NCBI RefSeq assembly: GCF_032393985.1
Contig: NZ_CP135918.1
Span: forward strand, 2,976,001 to 3,040,000
DNA: 64,000 nt
Source of the DNA: Fischerella sp. JS2
GTDB lineage: Bacteria; Cyanobacteriota; Cyanobacteriia; Cyanobacteriales; Nostocaceae
Direction: 5' to 3'
Below the pieces are notes generated by a model that worked only from the letters and a program-made list of their open reading frames with translations, searched no databases and was not told the origin of the DNA. How positions within the stretch are numbered: the first letter of the stretch is position 1; each line of letters opens with the position of its first letter. The position numbers were made by a program, and so were the translations under genes. This document shows positions 37,839-47,497 of the stretch, in pieces.

Positions 37839-38057
37839 TTAATCTAAAATTTTGGTTGGATAATATATATACACTAGCCCTAACAACAATAATCCAAAAC
37901 CGATTTGTACAGGTGAAGGAGCCAATATTAACCCCATTGCTAATAGCATTCCTCCACTAAACACAACGGCAATGCGGTAGACTTCCTCCCGTATTTTCAT
38001 TCCCAGAATGGTAGCACTCAAACCAATAATTAATAATAACAAATAGCTTGCTAGCAT
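37839..38057 (-). CDS. Small two- to three-helix membrane protein, probably ArsR-controlled
   Basis: 72 residues from ATG 38057, which has AAGGAGA five bases upstream; the frame extends to 38099 without a better start. Almost the whole chain is hydrophobic: LASYLLLLIIGLSATILGM, IAVVFSGGMLLAMGLILA, and IGFGLLLLGLVYIYY. I do not recognise the family. An exact palindrome (38131-38150), identical in its arms to the one upstream of the arsR-type gene, lies about 75 bp before its start, so the regulator probably controls it. Confidence 0.65.
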   Translation of the reverse strand: MLASYLLLLIIGLSATILGMKIREEVYRIAVVFSGGMLLAMGLILAPSPVQIGFGLLLLGLVYIYYPTKILD

Positions 38058-38130
38058 ACTTATCTCCTTTATACAGCGTTGGCTACCTACCCTTCGCACC
38101 TATACGATAGCAGTATTTTGATGCTTAGAA

Positions 38131-38150
38131 ATATCGAACAATCTCGATAT
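38131..38150. promoter_or_regulatory. ArsR-type operator ATATCGA-N6-TCGATAT (site 1)
   Basis: A perfect 7-6-7 palindrome between the regulator gene and the small membrane protein gene, placed to control the latter. The same palindrome occurs at 38508-38527. Confidence 0.7.
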
Positions 38151-38192
38151 AAGAAAATAAAAAACAAAACCCAACTATCTATAAATTTTTAT

Positions 38193-38498
38193 TTATATAT
38201 CAGTGGCAACATGAGTAACAAACATAGAAAAAGCTTCTTCATTACGACGATAGTAAGTACACTGTCCTATGCGTGTTGAAACAACTAACCCTGTGTCTTC
38301 TAGCATAGACAAGTAATGAGATATTGTAGATTGGGCCAAACCAGTTTTCTTCTGAATACTACCTACACAGACTCCAACTGTGCGAGGATCTACATCCTGG
38401 CAGGGAAAATTCACCTCAGGTTCTTTTAACCAATGCAAGATCTGTAATCTAGTCTCATTTGCTAGGACTTTAAAAATATCAATATCTTTACTATCCAT
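38193..38498 (-). CDS. ArsR/SmtB-family transcriptional regulator
   Basis: 101 residues with the winged helix-turn-helix of ArsR regulators: VLANETRLQILHWLKEP, KKTGLAQSTISHYLSMLEDTGLV (recognition helix) and STRIGQCTYYRRNEE (wing). Cysteines at PCQD and GVCVG lie in the central part, and a third in the wing (GQCTYY), which could serve thiol or metal sensing. The classical ELCVCDL motif is absent. Two identical palindromes flank the gene, one over its own promoter, implying autoregulation. The inducer is unknown. Confidence 0.88.
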   Translation of the reverse strand: MDSKDIDIFKVLANETRLQILHWLKEPEVNFPCQDVDPRTVGVCVGSIQKKTGLAQSTISHYLSMLEDTGLVVSTRIGQCTYYRRNEEAFSMFVTHVATDI

Positions 38499-38507
38499 AA
38501 TTCAATT

Positions 38508-38527
38508 ATATCGATTTATTTCGATAT
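38508..38527. promoter_or_regulatory. ArsR-type operator ATATCGA-N6-TCGATAT (site 2)
   Basis: A perfect 7-6-7 palindrome only ten bases upstream of the regulator's ATG (38498), where bound protein would block transcription or initiation. Spacer sequences of the two sites differ, so the conserved arms are the recognition element. Confidence 0.7.
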
Positions 38528-38597
38528 ATCAAGTTTAATAAATTGTTGTTCATTGATAGTTTTTGGTTAATTGGAACACACAAACAACAACAAGCAA

Positions 38598-39188
38598 CTA
38601 ATTCACTACTTGACTACCATGACTGCGAGGATCATTGCTGCTACCTGCTGGTGCTACTGATGTTGAAACTTTGGAAACTTGTCCACTAGCTTGAGCATAC
38701 GGCAGGGGTGAGCCAACAGCCAAGGCTTCTAAATTACTTGCCATGATACTGCGGGGTTGATCACCGATCGCTTGAGCAACAGGTTCTCCATTTTCACTTA
38801 AGAACACAAAATGGGGAATACCATCAACGCGATACTTCAGCATCTCGGGTAGCCACTTGTTATTATCCACATTCAGCATCACAAAATTAATTTTTTCTGT
38901 ATACTGCTTTTCCAATGCGGCAATATCAGGAGCCATTTTTTGGCAAACTGTACACCAGTTAGCATAGAATTCCACTAACGATGGCTTGCCATTAGCCAAA
39001 GCTACTTCTAAAGGAGTAGATTCTTCACCCAGCTGAGTCAGAGAAACTGTGTTACCTTGAGATTTCAACCCCAAAACAAGGGTAATACTAAGAGCGATCG
39101 CCACTATGGCGACTAAAAAGTTTCTTACACGGGTTCCAGCGTTGAATTCTGATTTAGTTGGAGATTTCCCAGAAGTATCGGTACTCAT
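38598..39188 (-). CDS. txlA: Thioredoxin-like thylakoid protein TxlA
   Basis: 196 residues: N-terminal membrane anchor (NFLVAIVAIALSITLVLGL), then a thioredoxin fold with LVEFYANWCTVCQKMAPDI (WCxxC active site) and the cis-Pro loop RVDGIPHFVFL. The C-terminal ~35 residues are Ser/Gly-rich and disordered. TxlA, the homologue of plant HCF164, carries reducing power across or on the thylakoid membrane and affects photosystem and cytochrome assembly. It lies after the ArsR gene on the same strand but with no shared operator between them. Confidence 0.93.
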   Translation of the reverse strand: MSTDTSGKSPTKSEFNAGTRVRNFLVAIVAIALSITLVLGLKSQGNTVSLTQLGEESTPLEVALANGKPSLVEFYANWCTVCQKMAPDIAALEKQYTEKINFVMLNVDNNKWLPEMLKYRVDGIPHFVFLSENGEPVAQAIGDQPRSIMASNLEALAVGSPLPYAQASGQVSKVSTSVAPAGSSNDPRSHGSQVVN

Positions 39189-39292
39189 AACAGAATTTAT
39201 TAAAACTTATTAAGCATTCTTATTTTTAGTTTACCGCTTTATTTAATTCTGACTTCCGAGTTCCAAATTTCCCAATCCCTATTTCCAAATCT

Positions 39293-39697
39293 GTGAAAAA
39301 ACGAGTTACCCTTACTTTCCCCAAACGTGCTATTCAAATGCCAGTCACCTACCGACTAGCAAAAGATTTCAACGTCGCCGCTAATATCATCCGCGCCCAA
39401 GTAGCACCGAATCAAATTGGTAAATTGGTAGTAGAACTTTCTGGGGATATAGATCAATTAGATGCTGCTGTAGAGTGGATGCGATCGCAAAATATCAGTG
39501 TATCTCACACTTTAGGAGAAATAGTCATAGACGAAGAAGTCTGTGTTCACTGTGGGTTATGTACAGGGGTTTGTCCTACCGAAGCCCTAACCCTCAACCC
39601 AGAAAGCTATAAACTAACATTTACGCGATCACGCTGCATCGTCTGCGAACAGTGTATACCTACTTGTCCAGTGCAAGCAATTTCCACAAATATTTAG
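39293..39697 (+). CDS. NIL domain + 2x[4Fe-4S] ferredoxin protein
   Basis: 134 residues starting at GTG 39293. Residues 1-75 form a NIL domain (VTLTFPKRAIQMPVTYRLAKDFNVAANIIRAQVAP), as found at the end of methionine-uptake ABC transporters. Residues ~80-130 carry two ferredoxin motifs, CVHCGLCTGVCP and CIVCEQCIPTCP. NIL-ferredoxin proteins occur widely in cyanobacteria and methanogens, where they have been linked to sulfur assimilation and homocysteine formation. That role is not proven here. It diverges from txlA. Confidence 0.9.
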   Translation: MKKRVTLTFPKRAIQMPVTYRLAKDFNVAANIIRAQVAPNQIGKLVVELSGDIDQLDAAVEWMRSQNISVSHTLGEIVIDEEVCVHCGLCTGVCPTEALTLNPESYKLTFTRSRCIVCEQCIPTCPVQAISTNI

Positions 39698-39715
39698 TTA
39701 GTGGTTGGTTGTTGG

Positions 39716-39872
39716 TTGTTGTTGGGTAGAGACGCGATGTTCCTCGCGTCTGTACATTAGTAGTTAGTGGTTAGTAGTTAGTAGTTAGTGATTAGTGATT
39801 ATTCCTCCACTCCCCACACTTCCCACACTCCCCATCTTCCCATCTCCCCACCCCCCCACCTCCCCACCTCCC
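39716..39872. repeat. Composite repeat region (hairpin copy 2, heptads, C-rich tract)
   Basis: From left to right: AGACGCGA/TCGCGTCT hairpin at 39730-39751 with loop TGTTCC (inverted relative to copy 1), a run of TTAGTAG/TTAGTGG heptads to about 39800, then a pyrimidine-rich tract of CTCCCCAC-like units to 39872. No gene is seen. Confidence 0.7.
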
Positions 39873-39875
39873 CAG

Positions 39876-40943
39876 CTAGCCCAACTTAAACACATCTGCA
39901 ATTACACTACCATCACTCACTAACCTATTATTTGCTGGAGAATCATAAACTACTAGTAGCGAAGGTGTTCCGCTGATCTCTTCAAACAGCGTTATTCCTT
40001 CTGCATGATCATCTCTATTGCCAAAGGGAATATCTTGTAAGTATTCAGGGTAGTGTAGGACATCATCTTGCAAGCTGGGGTTAACTTGCAAACGATATAC
40101 TTGCACTGGGCCATCTAAATCCATTGTTGGGCCTGCTAGAATCAGTAAATCTTCTCCAGCTAGATGTAAATCTCTAATTCCTAAACCATTCAAAAATACA
40201 AAATACTTTTTATAGCATTGACCTGTTTGTGCTATTGATTTTAGTGTTAGTAGTCCTGTTTGCAAAAGTTCTACCTCTATTTCTAAAATTACAGCCCAAC
40301 CCCGTAATACTGGGCCGCGTAAACCCAAAAAAATTCGCTCTTGATAAACTGCTATACCTTCTATATCAAAGCCATTATCTTTACCAGGAATTTTAGCAGT
40401 GACAAAAAACCCTAGATGAGGATCATCTGCCAAAACTTCCATCAACATATTTGTAGATTCAGTTAATTTCAACTTAGCAGCAGTTAACTGCACATTTGCA
40501 TCTTCCGGATGAGAGCAAGATTTACATAATTCTCCGTCGACCAGGGGAATACGTGCTAGGATATATCGATTTGGTTCCGATGCTACTTTAGCTAATCTCT
40601 CAATGTTATTGATATCCGATTTATCTGGTTTGGGTTTTTTACGTTTCCAACTATGGGAACCAATAATCCAGAGATAGCTATTACTATACTCGATGCCTTC
40701 AATATCAATTTCTTCCTCTTCTGGTGCAGGTAAATCAATAAATTCTGCTACACGAAATTGTTTATGTTCACTAAAATTATTAGCATCGATATAAGAGAGG
40801 CGTTCAATAGTTGAAGTTTCATCTGAACCAAACCAGAGATGCTTTTCTGGTGTTAGCATTACTGCCGATAGGTCTTCTCGATGTTCTTTAAAGCCATCAG
40901 TAAATGTGAGCAAAACCTTGTTTAACAAAGTTGAGTTTTTCAT
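39876..40943 (-). CDS. DUF3616 domain-containing protein
   Basis: 355 residues with repeated beta-strand blocks: LSAVMLTPEKHLWFGSDETSTIERLSY, DIEGIEYSNSYLWIIGSHSWKRKKP, GFDIEGIAVYQERIFLGLRGPVLRGWAVILEI and HAEGITLFEEI. Together these are the DUF3616 family, predicted to be a beta-propeller-like protein. The recurring (D/A)-x-E-G-I motif marks the blades. There is no signal peptide. Function is unknown, and the neighbours give no clue. Confidence 0.85.
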   Translation of the reverse strand: MKNSTLLNKVLLTFTDGFKEHREDLSAVMLTPEKHLWFGSDETSTIERLSYIDANNFSEHKQFRVAEFIDLPAPEEEEIDIEGIEYSNSYLWIIGSHSWKRKKPKPDKSDINNIERLAKVASEPNRYILARIPLVDGELCKSCSHPEDANVQLTAAKLKLTESTNMLMEVLADDPHLGFFVTAKIPGKDNGFDIEGIAVYQERIFLGLRGPVLRGWAVILEIEVELLQTGLLTLKSIAQTGQCYKKYFVFLNGLGIRDLHLAGEDLLILAGPTMDLDGPVQVYRLQVNPSLQDDVLHYPEYLQDIPFGNRDDHAEGITLFEEISGTPSLLVVYDSPANNRLVSDGSVIADVFKLG

Positions 40944-41397
40944 GTTAAATTTTTTCTACGTGTTTTATTCTGTATCATTAAATATTTAGGTGTTAAATAA
41001 TACTTATTACTGATTTCAATTTTATAAATCTATTAAATCATTAGCTAAGTAGTACAGCTTTGCGTCAAATCTTTACATTTTTAAACGCAGAGGCACGTGG
41101 AGTAAGCACGGAGTCACGCAGAGTTTTTCATATGTAATTCGTTACGAGTTAATTAAGGTTTGTACTTAGTTAGAGATTTTTTAATTAGAAAATAAATTCT
41201 CAACGACTTTTCTGTTATTTAAGATTAATAATTATATGAGTTTTCACAAAAATATAAACATTAGTCGTAATAATTATATTTTCAGACAGTAATTTTATAT
41301 AAAATTAGTTACAAACAAACTATTGTAACTTTTGACTAATGCTATGATTCAAGAAGTATAGGTAACAGAAATAATTAGATAAGGCGTATCATTTTTT
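40944..41397. other. Intergenic region with AAACGCAGAG-family repeat (copy 2)
   Basis: The repeat spans about 41079-41125 (AAACGCAGAGGCACG... GAGTCACGCAGAG) and is a variant of the copies at 351 and 53199. The rest is AT-rich upstream DNA of the divergent DUF3616 and CHAD genes; no site I can name. Confidence 0.5.
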
Positions 41398-42366
41398 ATG
41401 ACATTGGCTGCCAAACCGAAAGCGAAAAATCTTGGATATTACGCTTATTCGGCACTCCAAAAACACTTTAAGAAAACCTTGAAATGGGAATCAGAAGTTA
41501 AAAAAGATAAAGATCCAGAAGCATTACATCAAATGCGAGTAGGGATGCGTCGCTTACGTACAGCTACTAGTAGGTTTGCAGTTGCTGTGAATCTACCAAA
41601 GGCTGTAAGCGATAAAAATATTGGAAAAATAGCGCGTCGTCTTGGCAATCTTCGAGACTTAGATGTATTAAAAGAAACTCTTGAACATCTTTCTCAACCA
41701 CAATTGCCTAAAAAAGAACAACAATCTCTACAAACAGCTTTGGATGCTTTAGATAAACAACGGAAAGAGGCGCTTGCAGATGTGCGAGACACACTCAAAG
41801 ATGAACGTTATAAAGCAATCAAACTAGCGTTAAAAAACTGGTTAGATGAACCAAATTATCAACCACTGGCATCTTTACCAATGCAGGAAGTTCTACCAGA
41901 CTTGCTTTTACCAGAGGTCAGCGACTTCTTACTACATCCAGGTTGGCTAGTCGGGACTGAAATTGCAGAACATCAAATAGTAGTTTTGCATAATTGGGAA
42001 GCAAAAAAAATAGAACAAGAATTAGTAACCAACGGCAAAACTCTTCACAGTCTACGTAAGCAAACCAAACGCATACGTTACCAAATGGAGTTATTTTCTG
42101 ATTTATACGGTGAAACTTACACAGCTTATATTGCAGAACTAAAAAAGATCCAAGATATCTTGGGTTCTATACAAGATAGTATAGTACTGGCTGAGTGGTT
42201 AGAAGGTATCTTTGAGTCAAAAATTCAAACTCAAATTCCTACTGTTGCTGCTTTATTAGTAGAAAATCGTTACCAAATGTGGCAACAATGGCAACCATTA
42301 CAAGAACGGTATCTGCAAGGGAAAACTCGACAGGATTTGCATTTGACAGTACTTCATCCTGCTTAA
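41398..42366 (+). CDS. CHAD domain protein
   Basis: 322 residues. The diagnostic opening ALHQMRVGMRRLRTATSRF, the second conserved helix ARRLGNLRDLDVLKETL and the later LHSLRKQTKRIRYQMELFSDLY identify a CHAD domain, an all-helical fold with conserved His/Arg/Lys that binds inorganic polyphosphate. It is often linked to triphosphate tunnel (CYTH) enzymes, but none is adjacent. It may associate with polyphosphate granules. Family assignment is firm; the physiological role is not. Confidence 0.93.
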   Translation: MTLAAKPKAKNLGYYAYSALQKHFKKTLKWESEVKKDKDPEALHQMRVGMRRLRTATSRFAVAVNLPKAVSDKNIGKIARRLGNLRDLDVLKETLEHLSQPQLPKKEQQSLQTALDALDKQRKEALADVRDTLKDERYKAIKLALKNWLDEPNYQPLASLPMQEVLPDLLLPEVSDFLLHPGWLVGTEIAEHQIVVLHNWEAKKIEQELVTNGKTLHSLRKQTKRIRYQMELFSDLYGETYTAYIAELKKIQDILGSIQDSIVLAEWLEGIFESKIQTQIPTVAALLVENRYQMWQQWQPLQERYLQGKTRQDLHLTVLHPA

Positions 42367-42419
42367 ATTAATTTATTATTGGGTTGCACTACCCTTAACC
42401 GACTGAAGCTTTTAAATAC

Positions 42420-44189
42420 TCATGGCTTGATGAGACGTTCTTCTGACTGGCGGTATTTAGCAATTAACTGACGTCGCCGGAGGGGTGGATAAAGCAACAT
42501 AGTTACTAGGGGTAATCCGGTCATGGCTAGTGCTGATAGGATGTAGGGATCAAGAAATCCGACTAAAGAGCCAATTCCGATGCTGGTTCCTAATGCCAAT
42601 GTGAGTAGAAACAACACAGCTGTAGACACATCCTGTGTATATTTTGGCGTATCCGAATATTCAGAAAACTCCATACAAAGCCTGAACGGAGCATAGGTGA
42701 AAGCTATTGACCCAGCTATGATCACAACAAAAATCCCGATGTCATCCCCCAAAGCCCAAGCAAAAGCCAAAGCTACCGCCCTTGTCACTGCTATAAACAA
42801 AGCCACACTGACAACATCAATAACAACTGTAACTAAAATCTCGGCAGCCTCAAAACTATTCGTCATCCTTGCCCAAGCTATAAGCACAACCCAAACAGCA
42901 ACTATACCCGCTATCAAAGACATAAACTTAGTGTAAAGTATGGGTAGTATGAAGTAAGTTGTAAAGACAGATGCGATGGCAGAGGCCGACAGCAAAGCAG
43001 CAAGCCCAGCATACGGTAATTTTCGCTTCTCAATCGGTAGAGGAGCTGTTTGTACTCTCACAGTCATAGGATAAATTTCTGGATACGCATTCGTATGCAG
43101 AAGCAGCTGACGTTTATACAACTTGTCAGCCATCAACTTGCTACTATCCACATGAATATGACACACAGTACGATCGCGGGTAAACTTAGTAGGCTCTACA
43201 GAAATCCAAGTGTGAGCATTTGGGGTATGTGGTGGATCTTGGAGATGGGGGGCGACTTCCCATGTACCCGCCAAAACTGTGTCAGGTATTGGATTTTCGA
43301 CAGTGATAGTTTGCGTCAGTCTTTCGCCTAAGCGAGTCGCTTGGAACTCTAGCACAGATTGACTCAACTCAACTCCTGGTACACGGATGACATCAAGTGG
43401 TTTTAGTGCTTCTAAAGCCGTTTGAGCATTGGTAAAGCGTTTTTTGAGACTTGGTTGCACCATCAATTCCAGCCAGTTCAGAAAGCGCAGACTTAGTCTC
43501 GGTAGTAAATGACGGAAATTGATTAAATAAGGGTCATCATTATCAGTCAAATTCTGAATTGCAGTTGATTTTGTACCTGTGAGTAGACAAATCAGCGTTG
43601 CACCCAAACCATAAAGATCAGAGGCTAAAGTAGGCTGTCGCATTTGCTCAGGCGGGATAAAACCAGGAGTACCTTTAAATACACTACTACCAGATACTTC
43701 TTGGCTACCAAAGCAACTCATCCCAAAGTCAATCAAATAAACATTAAGTTGGTCATCCACCAGAATGTTTTCTGGTTTAATATCTCGATGAATGACGGGA
43801 GGAATGCGATTTTGCAAATAAACTAAAATTTCTAGTCCTTTGACGGCAATTTGTTTAATTTCCTCAGGTTGAAAGCTGCGTGGTTCTGCAAGAGTAGAAG
43901 CATTTTTGTATTCTTGAATCAGACAAAAGCCATCTTCAGTTTCAAATGCACCTAAATAACGGGGAATACCAGGATGATTAAGTTCCTGTAGCACTTGAAT
44001 TTCTCGTTCATGGGCGTTATAAGCCGACCAATTGGAACCAATTTGGGCAAAGCAAAACTGCTTCAATACCACCTGTTGAAACTTATTTAAGTCAGTTGCA
44101 AGCCAGGTAATTCGTCCCCCTTCTCGATTTCGTCCTAGTTCAGTGATAACTTGATAACCTTGTGAGGAAAAATCTGGATAGCTACTCAT
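42420..44189 (-). CDS. Membrane-bound serine/threonine protein kinase
   Basis: 589 residues. The kinase domain occupies ~14-275: degenerate glycine loop ELGRNREGGR, ATP Lys in VVLKQF, catalytic loop VIHRDIKPENIL, IDFGMS, KGTPGFIPPEQ and SDLYGLGATL. A middle ~110-residue beta-rich region (SVLEFQATRLGERLTQTITVENP...) follows. The C-terminal ~190 residues are a multi-helix membrane domain (GLAALLSASAIASVFTTYFILPILY and further helices). The kinase is therefore tethered at the membrane by its C-terminus. Signal and substrate are unknown. All core catalytic residues are present. Confidence 0.93.
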   Translation of the reverse strand: MSSYPDFSSQGYQVITELGRNREGGRITWLATDLNKFQQVVLKQFCFAQIGSNWSAYNAHEREIQVLQELNHPGIPRYLGAFETEDGFCLIQEYKNASTLAEPRSFQPEEIKQIAVKGLEILVYLQNRIPPVIHRDIKPENILVDDQLNVYLIDFGMSCFGSQEVSGSSVFKGTPGFIPPEQMRQPTLASDLYGLGATLICLLTGTKSTAIQNLTDNDDPYLINFRHLLPRLSLRFLNWLELMVQPSLKKRFTNAQTALEALKPLDVIRVPGVELSQSVLEFQATRLGERLTQTITVENPIPDTVLAGTWEVAPHLQDPPHTPNAHTWISVEPTKFTRDRTVCHIHVDSSKLMADKLYKRQLLLHTNAYPEIYPMTVRVQTAPLPIEKRKLPYAGLAALLSASAIASVFTTYFILPILYTKFMSLIAGIVAVWVVLIAWARMTNSFEAAEILVTVVIDVVSVALFIAVTRAVALAFAWALGDDIGIFVVIIAGSIAFTYAPFRLCMEFSEYSDTPKYTQDVSTAVLFLLTLALGTSIGIGSLVGFLDPYILSALAMTGLPLVTMLLYPPLRRRQLIAKYRQSEERLIKP

Positions 44190-44590
44190 AGCCTTATGAA
44201 AGCATGTTTCTTTTAAATTTACTATGCTGTTGTGATCATAAGCTTTCGCTAAAAATAAATCTCAAGGATAATAGCAATAGTGCTTAAATAAGAGCCGTAA
44301 AATAAATTTTTGGTTCAAAGCTAAAACCTGCTCAAGTATGTTAGAACTCTATATTCGATTAATATTTCAGTTGTAGAAACACCAATTTTCATGTCTCTAC
44401 ATAGCTCCAAATTTAGTTGTAGGTGACATTTTCAGATAGATAAAATACACCAATTTCCAGAATTAAAACAACCACAGATAAACAAGAGATGCACACCGAT
44501 AAATCATCTGTGTTCATCGGTGTGCATCTGTGTTCGACATAATATATTTTTCTTTGGGCAAGCAGAGAGATATTTGAGAATCAGCCTTAA
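44190..44590. other. Intergenic region downstream of gcvP
   Basis: AT-rich region upstream of the kinase gene and downstream of gcvP. Besides the strong hairpin at 44488-44528 it holds nothing I can name. Confidence 0.4.
44488..44528. repeat. 13-bp perfect inverted repeat
   Basis: GATGCACACCGAT (44488-44500) and ATCGGTGTGCATC (44516-44528) around a 15-base loop, flanked by ACCACAGATAAACA on the left and CTGTGTTCG on the right. The flanks resemble a common cyanobacterial dispersed repeat built of ACAGATGAACACAGAT units. It lies just after gcvP on its transcript and could stabilise its 3' end; no T-run. Confidence 0.65.
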
Positions 44591-47497
44591 CTACGAATAT
44601 GCCTCCATAGGTAGACAAGAACAAACAAAATTCCTGTCTCCAAAAGCTGCATCAATACGCCCAACAGCAGGCCAGAATTTGTGTTCGCGTGTCCAAGGTG
44701 CAGGGTAAGCAGCTTGTTCACGGGAGTAAGGATGATTCCATTCTCCGATAATTAGACTTTCGGCAGTGTGGGGTGCATTTTTCAGGACATTATCTTGCAC
44801 ATCCGCCTTACCTGCTTCAATTGCGGCAACTTCTTGACGAATACTAATCATCGCATCGCAGAACCTATCCAACTCTTCCTTGGACTCGCTTTCGGTAGGT
44901 TCCACCATGATTGTACCCGCCACAGGCCAAGAAACAGTGGGTGCGTGGAAGCCATAGTCCATCAACCGCTTAGCTACGTCATCAATTTCGATGTTGGCAG
45001 ATTTTTTGAGCGATCGCAAATCTAAAATACACTCATGGGCAACATACCCATTTTTGCCTTGATACAAAATAGGATAGTGTGCTTCCAGTCGTTTAGCGAT
45101 GTAGTTGGCATTGAGAATAGCCACTTTTGTAGCATCCGTCAAACCATCTGCACCCATCATCGCGATGTACATCCAAGAAATTACCAAGATGGAAGCGCTA
45201 CCCCAAGGTGCAGCAGAAATCGCGCCTATCGATTTTGGATTGTGGTGTGATATTGCAACAACGGCGTTTCCAGGCAAGAATTCTACTAAATGGGCTGCTA
45301 CGCCAATCGGTCCCATACCAGGCCCACCACCACCGTGGGGAATACAAAAAGTTTTGTGTAAGTTCAAGTGGCAAACATCCGCCCCAATATCTCCCGGACG
45401 ACAAAGTCCCACCTGGGCATTCATATTTGCCCCATCCATGTAGACTTGTCCACCGTGGGCATGAACCACAGCACAAATTTCTTGAATTGCTTCTTCAAAC
45501 ACGCCGTGGGTAGAAGGATAAGTCACCATCAAAGCAGCGAGTTCGTTGCTATGCTTTTCTGCTTTTGCCTTGAGATCATTCAAGTCAATATTACCTTGAA
45601 GATCACAAGCGACAGCTACCACTTTCATCCCACACATCACCGCACTTGCTGGGTTAGTTCCGTGGGCAGATGTAGGAATTAAGCAAACATTGCGGTGTGC
45701 TTCCCCGCGACTTTCGTGATACTTGTGGATTACCAGCAACCCGGCATATTCACCTTGGGAACCAGCATTTGGTTGCAGAGAAATTCCTGCAAAACCAGTA
45801 ATTTCTGCTAACCATGCTTCCAACTCTTGGAAAAGAATTTGATAACCCTGAGTTTGTGACTGTGGTGCAAAGGGATGAATTTTACCAAATTCTGCCCAAG
45901 TGACTGGAATCATTTCTGAGGTTGCATTCAACTTCATCGTACATGACCCCAAAGGAATCATTGATGTAGTTAACGACAAGTCTTTGGTTTCCAACTTGTG
46001 CAGGTAACGCAGCAACTCGGTTTCTGAGTGATAACGGTTGAAGATGGGGTGGGTGAGGTATGGGCTTGTCCGCTTAAGGGGGAGGTGGGGAGGTGGGGGG
46101 GTGGGGAGAATAAACTCTTCTCCAAGGGCGAAAATTTCTAAGAGATTTTGTAAATCTTCTGTAGTTGTTGTTTCATCCAGTGAAATACCTACAGCAGTTT
46201 CATCAAAAACCCGTAGGTTAATTTTTTTGGCTTCACAAGCAGCGAGAATTTCTTGTAAACTGCGACTTCCTAGTTCTACACGAATAGTATCAAAGAAACT
46301 TTCAGAACTAATTTTGTAACCCAGATTTTTCAATCCTGCTGCTAAGGTTCCAGTCAAGGTGTGAATATTCTCAGCTATTTTTTTCAGTCCTGCCGGACCA
46401 TGATAAACAGCATACATACTTGCCATCACAGCCAGTAACACCTGTGCTGTACAAATATTGCTAGTAGCTTTTTCTCGCCGGATGTGTTGTTCGCGGGTTT
46501 GTAAAGTCAAACGTAATGCTGGTTGACCTTGGGTATCTTTTGATACGCCCACAATTCGTCCTGGTACTTGCCGCTTATACTCTTCTTTGGTAGCAAAGTA
46601 TGCCGCATGGGGGCCACCGTAACCCAGGGGAATACCGAAGCGCTGAGTACTACCAATAGCGATATCAGCACCAAATTCCCCTGGAGGAGTCAATAGTGTC
46701 AAGCTTAAAGGGTCTGCTGCTACCGTTACCAATGCTCCCACAGCATGTGCTTTTTCTACAAAAGCGCGGTAGTCGTAAATAGTGCCATCACTGGCGGGGT
46801 ATTGCAGAATTGCCCCAAAAATCGGTTCTGAGAGTTCTGAGAAATCAAAAGATTCATGGTCGCTGATGATAATCTTGATTCCCAAAGGCTTAGCCCGTGT
46901 CTGCAACACATCAATAGTTTGGGGATGGCAGTTTTGCGAGACAAAGAAGGCATTTGCTTTATTTTTGCAAATACCATAGCTCATACTCATTGCTTCGGCT
47001 GCGGCTGTGGCTTCATCTAATAATGAAGCATTCGCAATTTCCAAACCCGTTAGATCGATAATCATAGTTTGGAAATTCAACAGTGCTTCTAGTCGCCCTT
47101 GGGCAATTTCTGGCTGATAAGGAGTATAGGCAGTGTACCAACCTGGGTTTTCTAAAATATTACGCTGTATCACCGCCGGAGTGATAGTGTCGTAATATCC
47201 CATACCAATGAATGAACGGAAAATTTGGTTTTTTAAAGCAATTTCTTTTAACTTTGCTAGTGCTGCGTACTCACTAAGTGCTTCTGGCAAATTTAAAGCA
47301 TAAGGTAGCCGGATGGACTGCGGTACTGTTTGGTTGATGAGATCATCTAGGGAAGAAACCCCCAGCACATCCAGCATTTGCTGTATATCATCGGCGTTAG
47401 GGCCAATATGTCTTTGCTTAAAATCACTTAATTTTTCAGTGCTTTCGCCCAGAACTTGCTGATTACCTGACTGGGGACGAGGAGCAGATATTACCAC
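44591..47497 (-). CDS. gcvP: Glycine dehydrogenase (decarboxylating), P-protein
   Basis: 968 residues, the fused alpha-beta P-protein of cyanobacteria. Recognisable are [17 protein letters not shown] at the start, [10 protein letters not shown], and the PLP-binding [24 protein letters not shown] (Schiff-base Lys) in the second half. It decarboxylates glycine and passes the aminomethyl group to lipoyl-H-protein, which is essential in photorespiration. The start is GTG 47497 with GGAGAAG six bases upstream. Around residues 465-480 a Pro-rich stretch ([12 protein letters not shown]) is encoded by CCCCACCTCCCC-type repeat and is probably an in-frame insertion. It is the third gene of gcvT-gcvH-gcvP. 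Confidence 0.98.
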   Translation of the reverse strand: MVISAPRPQSGNQQVLGESTEKLSDFKQRHIGPNADDIQQMLDVLGVSSLDDLINQTVPQSIRLPYALNLPEALSEYAALAKLKEIALKNQIFRSFIGMGYYDTITPAVIQRNILENPGWYTAYTPYQPEIAQGRLEALLNFQTMIIDLTGLEIANASLLDEATAAAEAMSMSYGICKNKANAFFVSQNCHPQTIDVLQTRAKPLGIKIIISDHESFDFSELSEPIFGAILQYPASDGTIYDYRAFVEKAHAVGALVTVAADPLSLTLLTPPGEFGADIAIGSTQRFGIPLGYGGPHAAYFATKEEYKRQVPGRIVGVSKDTQGQPALRLTLQTREQHIRREKATSNICTAQVLLAVMASMYAVYHGPAGLKKIAENIHTLTGTLAAGLKNLGYKISSESFFDTIRVELGSRSLQEILAACEAKKINLRVFDETAVGISLDETTTTEDLQNLLEIFALGEEFILPTPPPPHLPLKRTSPYLTHPIFNRYHSETELLRYLHKLETKDLSLTTSMIPLGSCTMKLNATSEMIPVTWAEFGKIHPFAPQSQTQGYQILFQELEAWLAEITGFAGISLQPNAGSQGEYAGLLVIHKYHESRGEAHRNVCLIPTSAHGTNPASAVMCGMKVVAVACDLQGNIDLNDLKAKAEKHSNELAALMVTYPSTHGVFEEAIQEICAVVHAHGGQVYMDGANMNAQVGLCRPGDIGADVCHLNLHKTFCIPHGGGGPGMGPIGVAAHLVEFLPGNAVVAISHHNPKSIGAISAAPWGSASILVISWMYIAMMGADGLTDATKVAILNANYIAKRLEAHYPILYQGKNGYVAHECILDLRSLKKSANIEIDDVAKRLMDYGFHAPTVSWPVAGTIMVEPTESESKEELDRFCDAMISIRQEVAAIEAGKADVQDNVLKNAPHTAESLIIGEWNHPYSREQAAYPAPWTREHKFWPAVGRIDAAFGDRNFVCSCLPMEAYS

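Noticed and set aside
39716-39872. Regularly repeated heptads that look CRISPR-like at first sight
   Set aside because: Units are 7 bp, contiguous and degenerate, without spacers, and no cas genes are present; these are STRR-type repeats.
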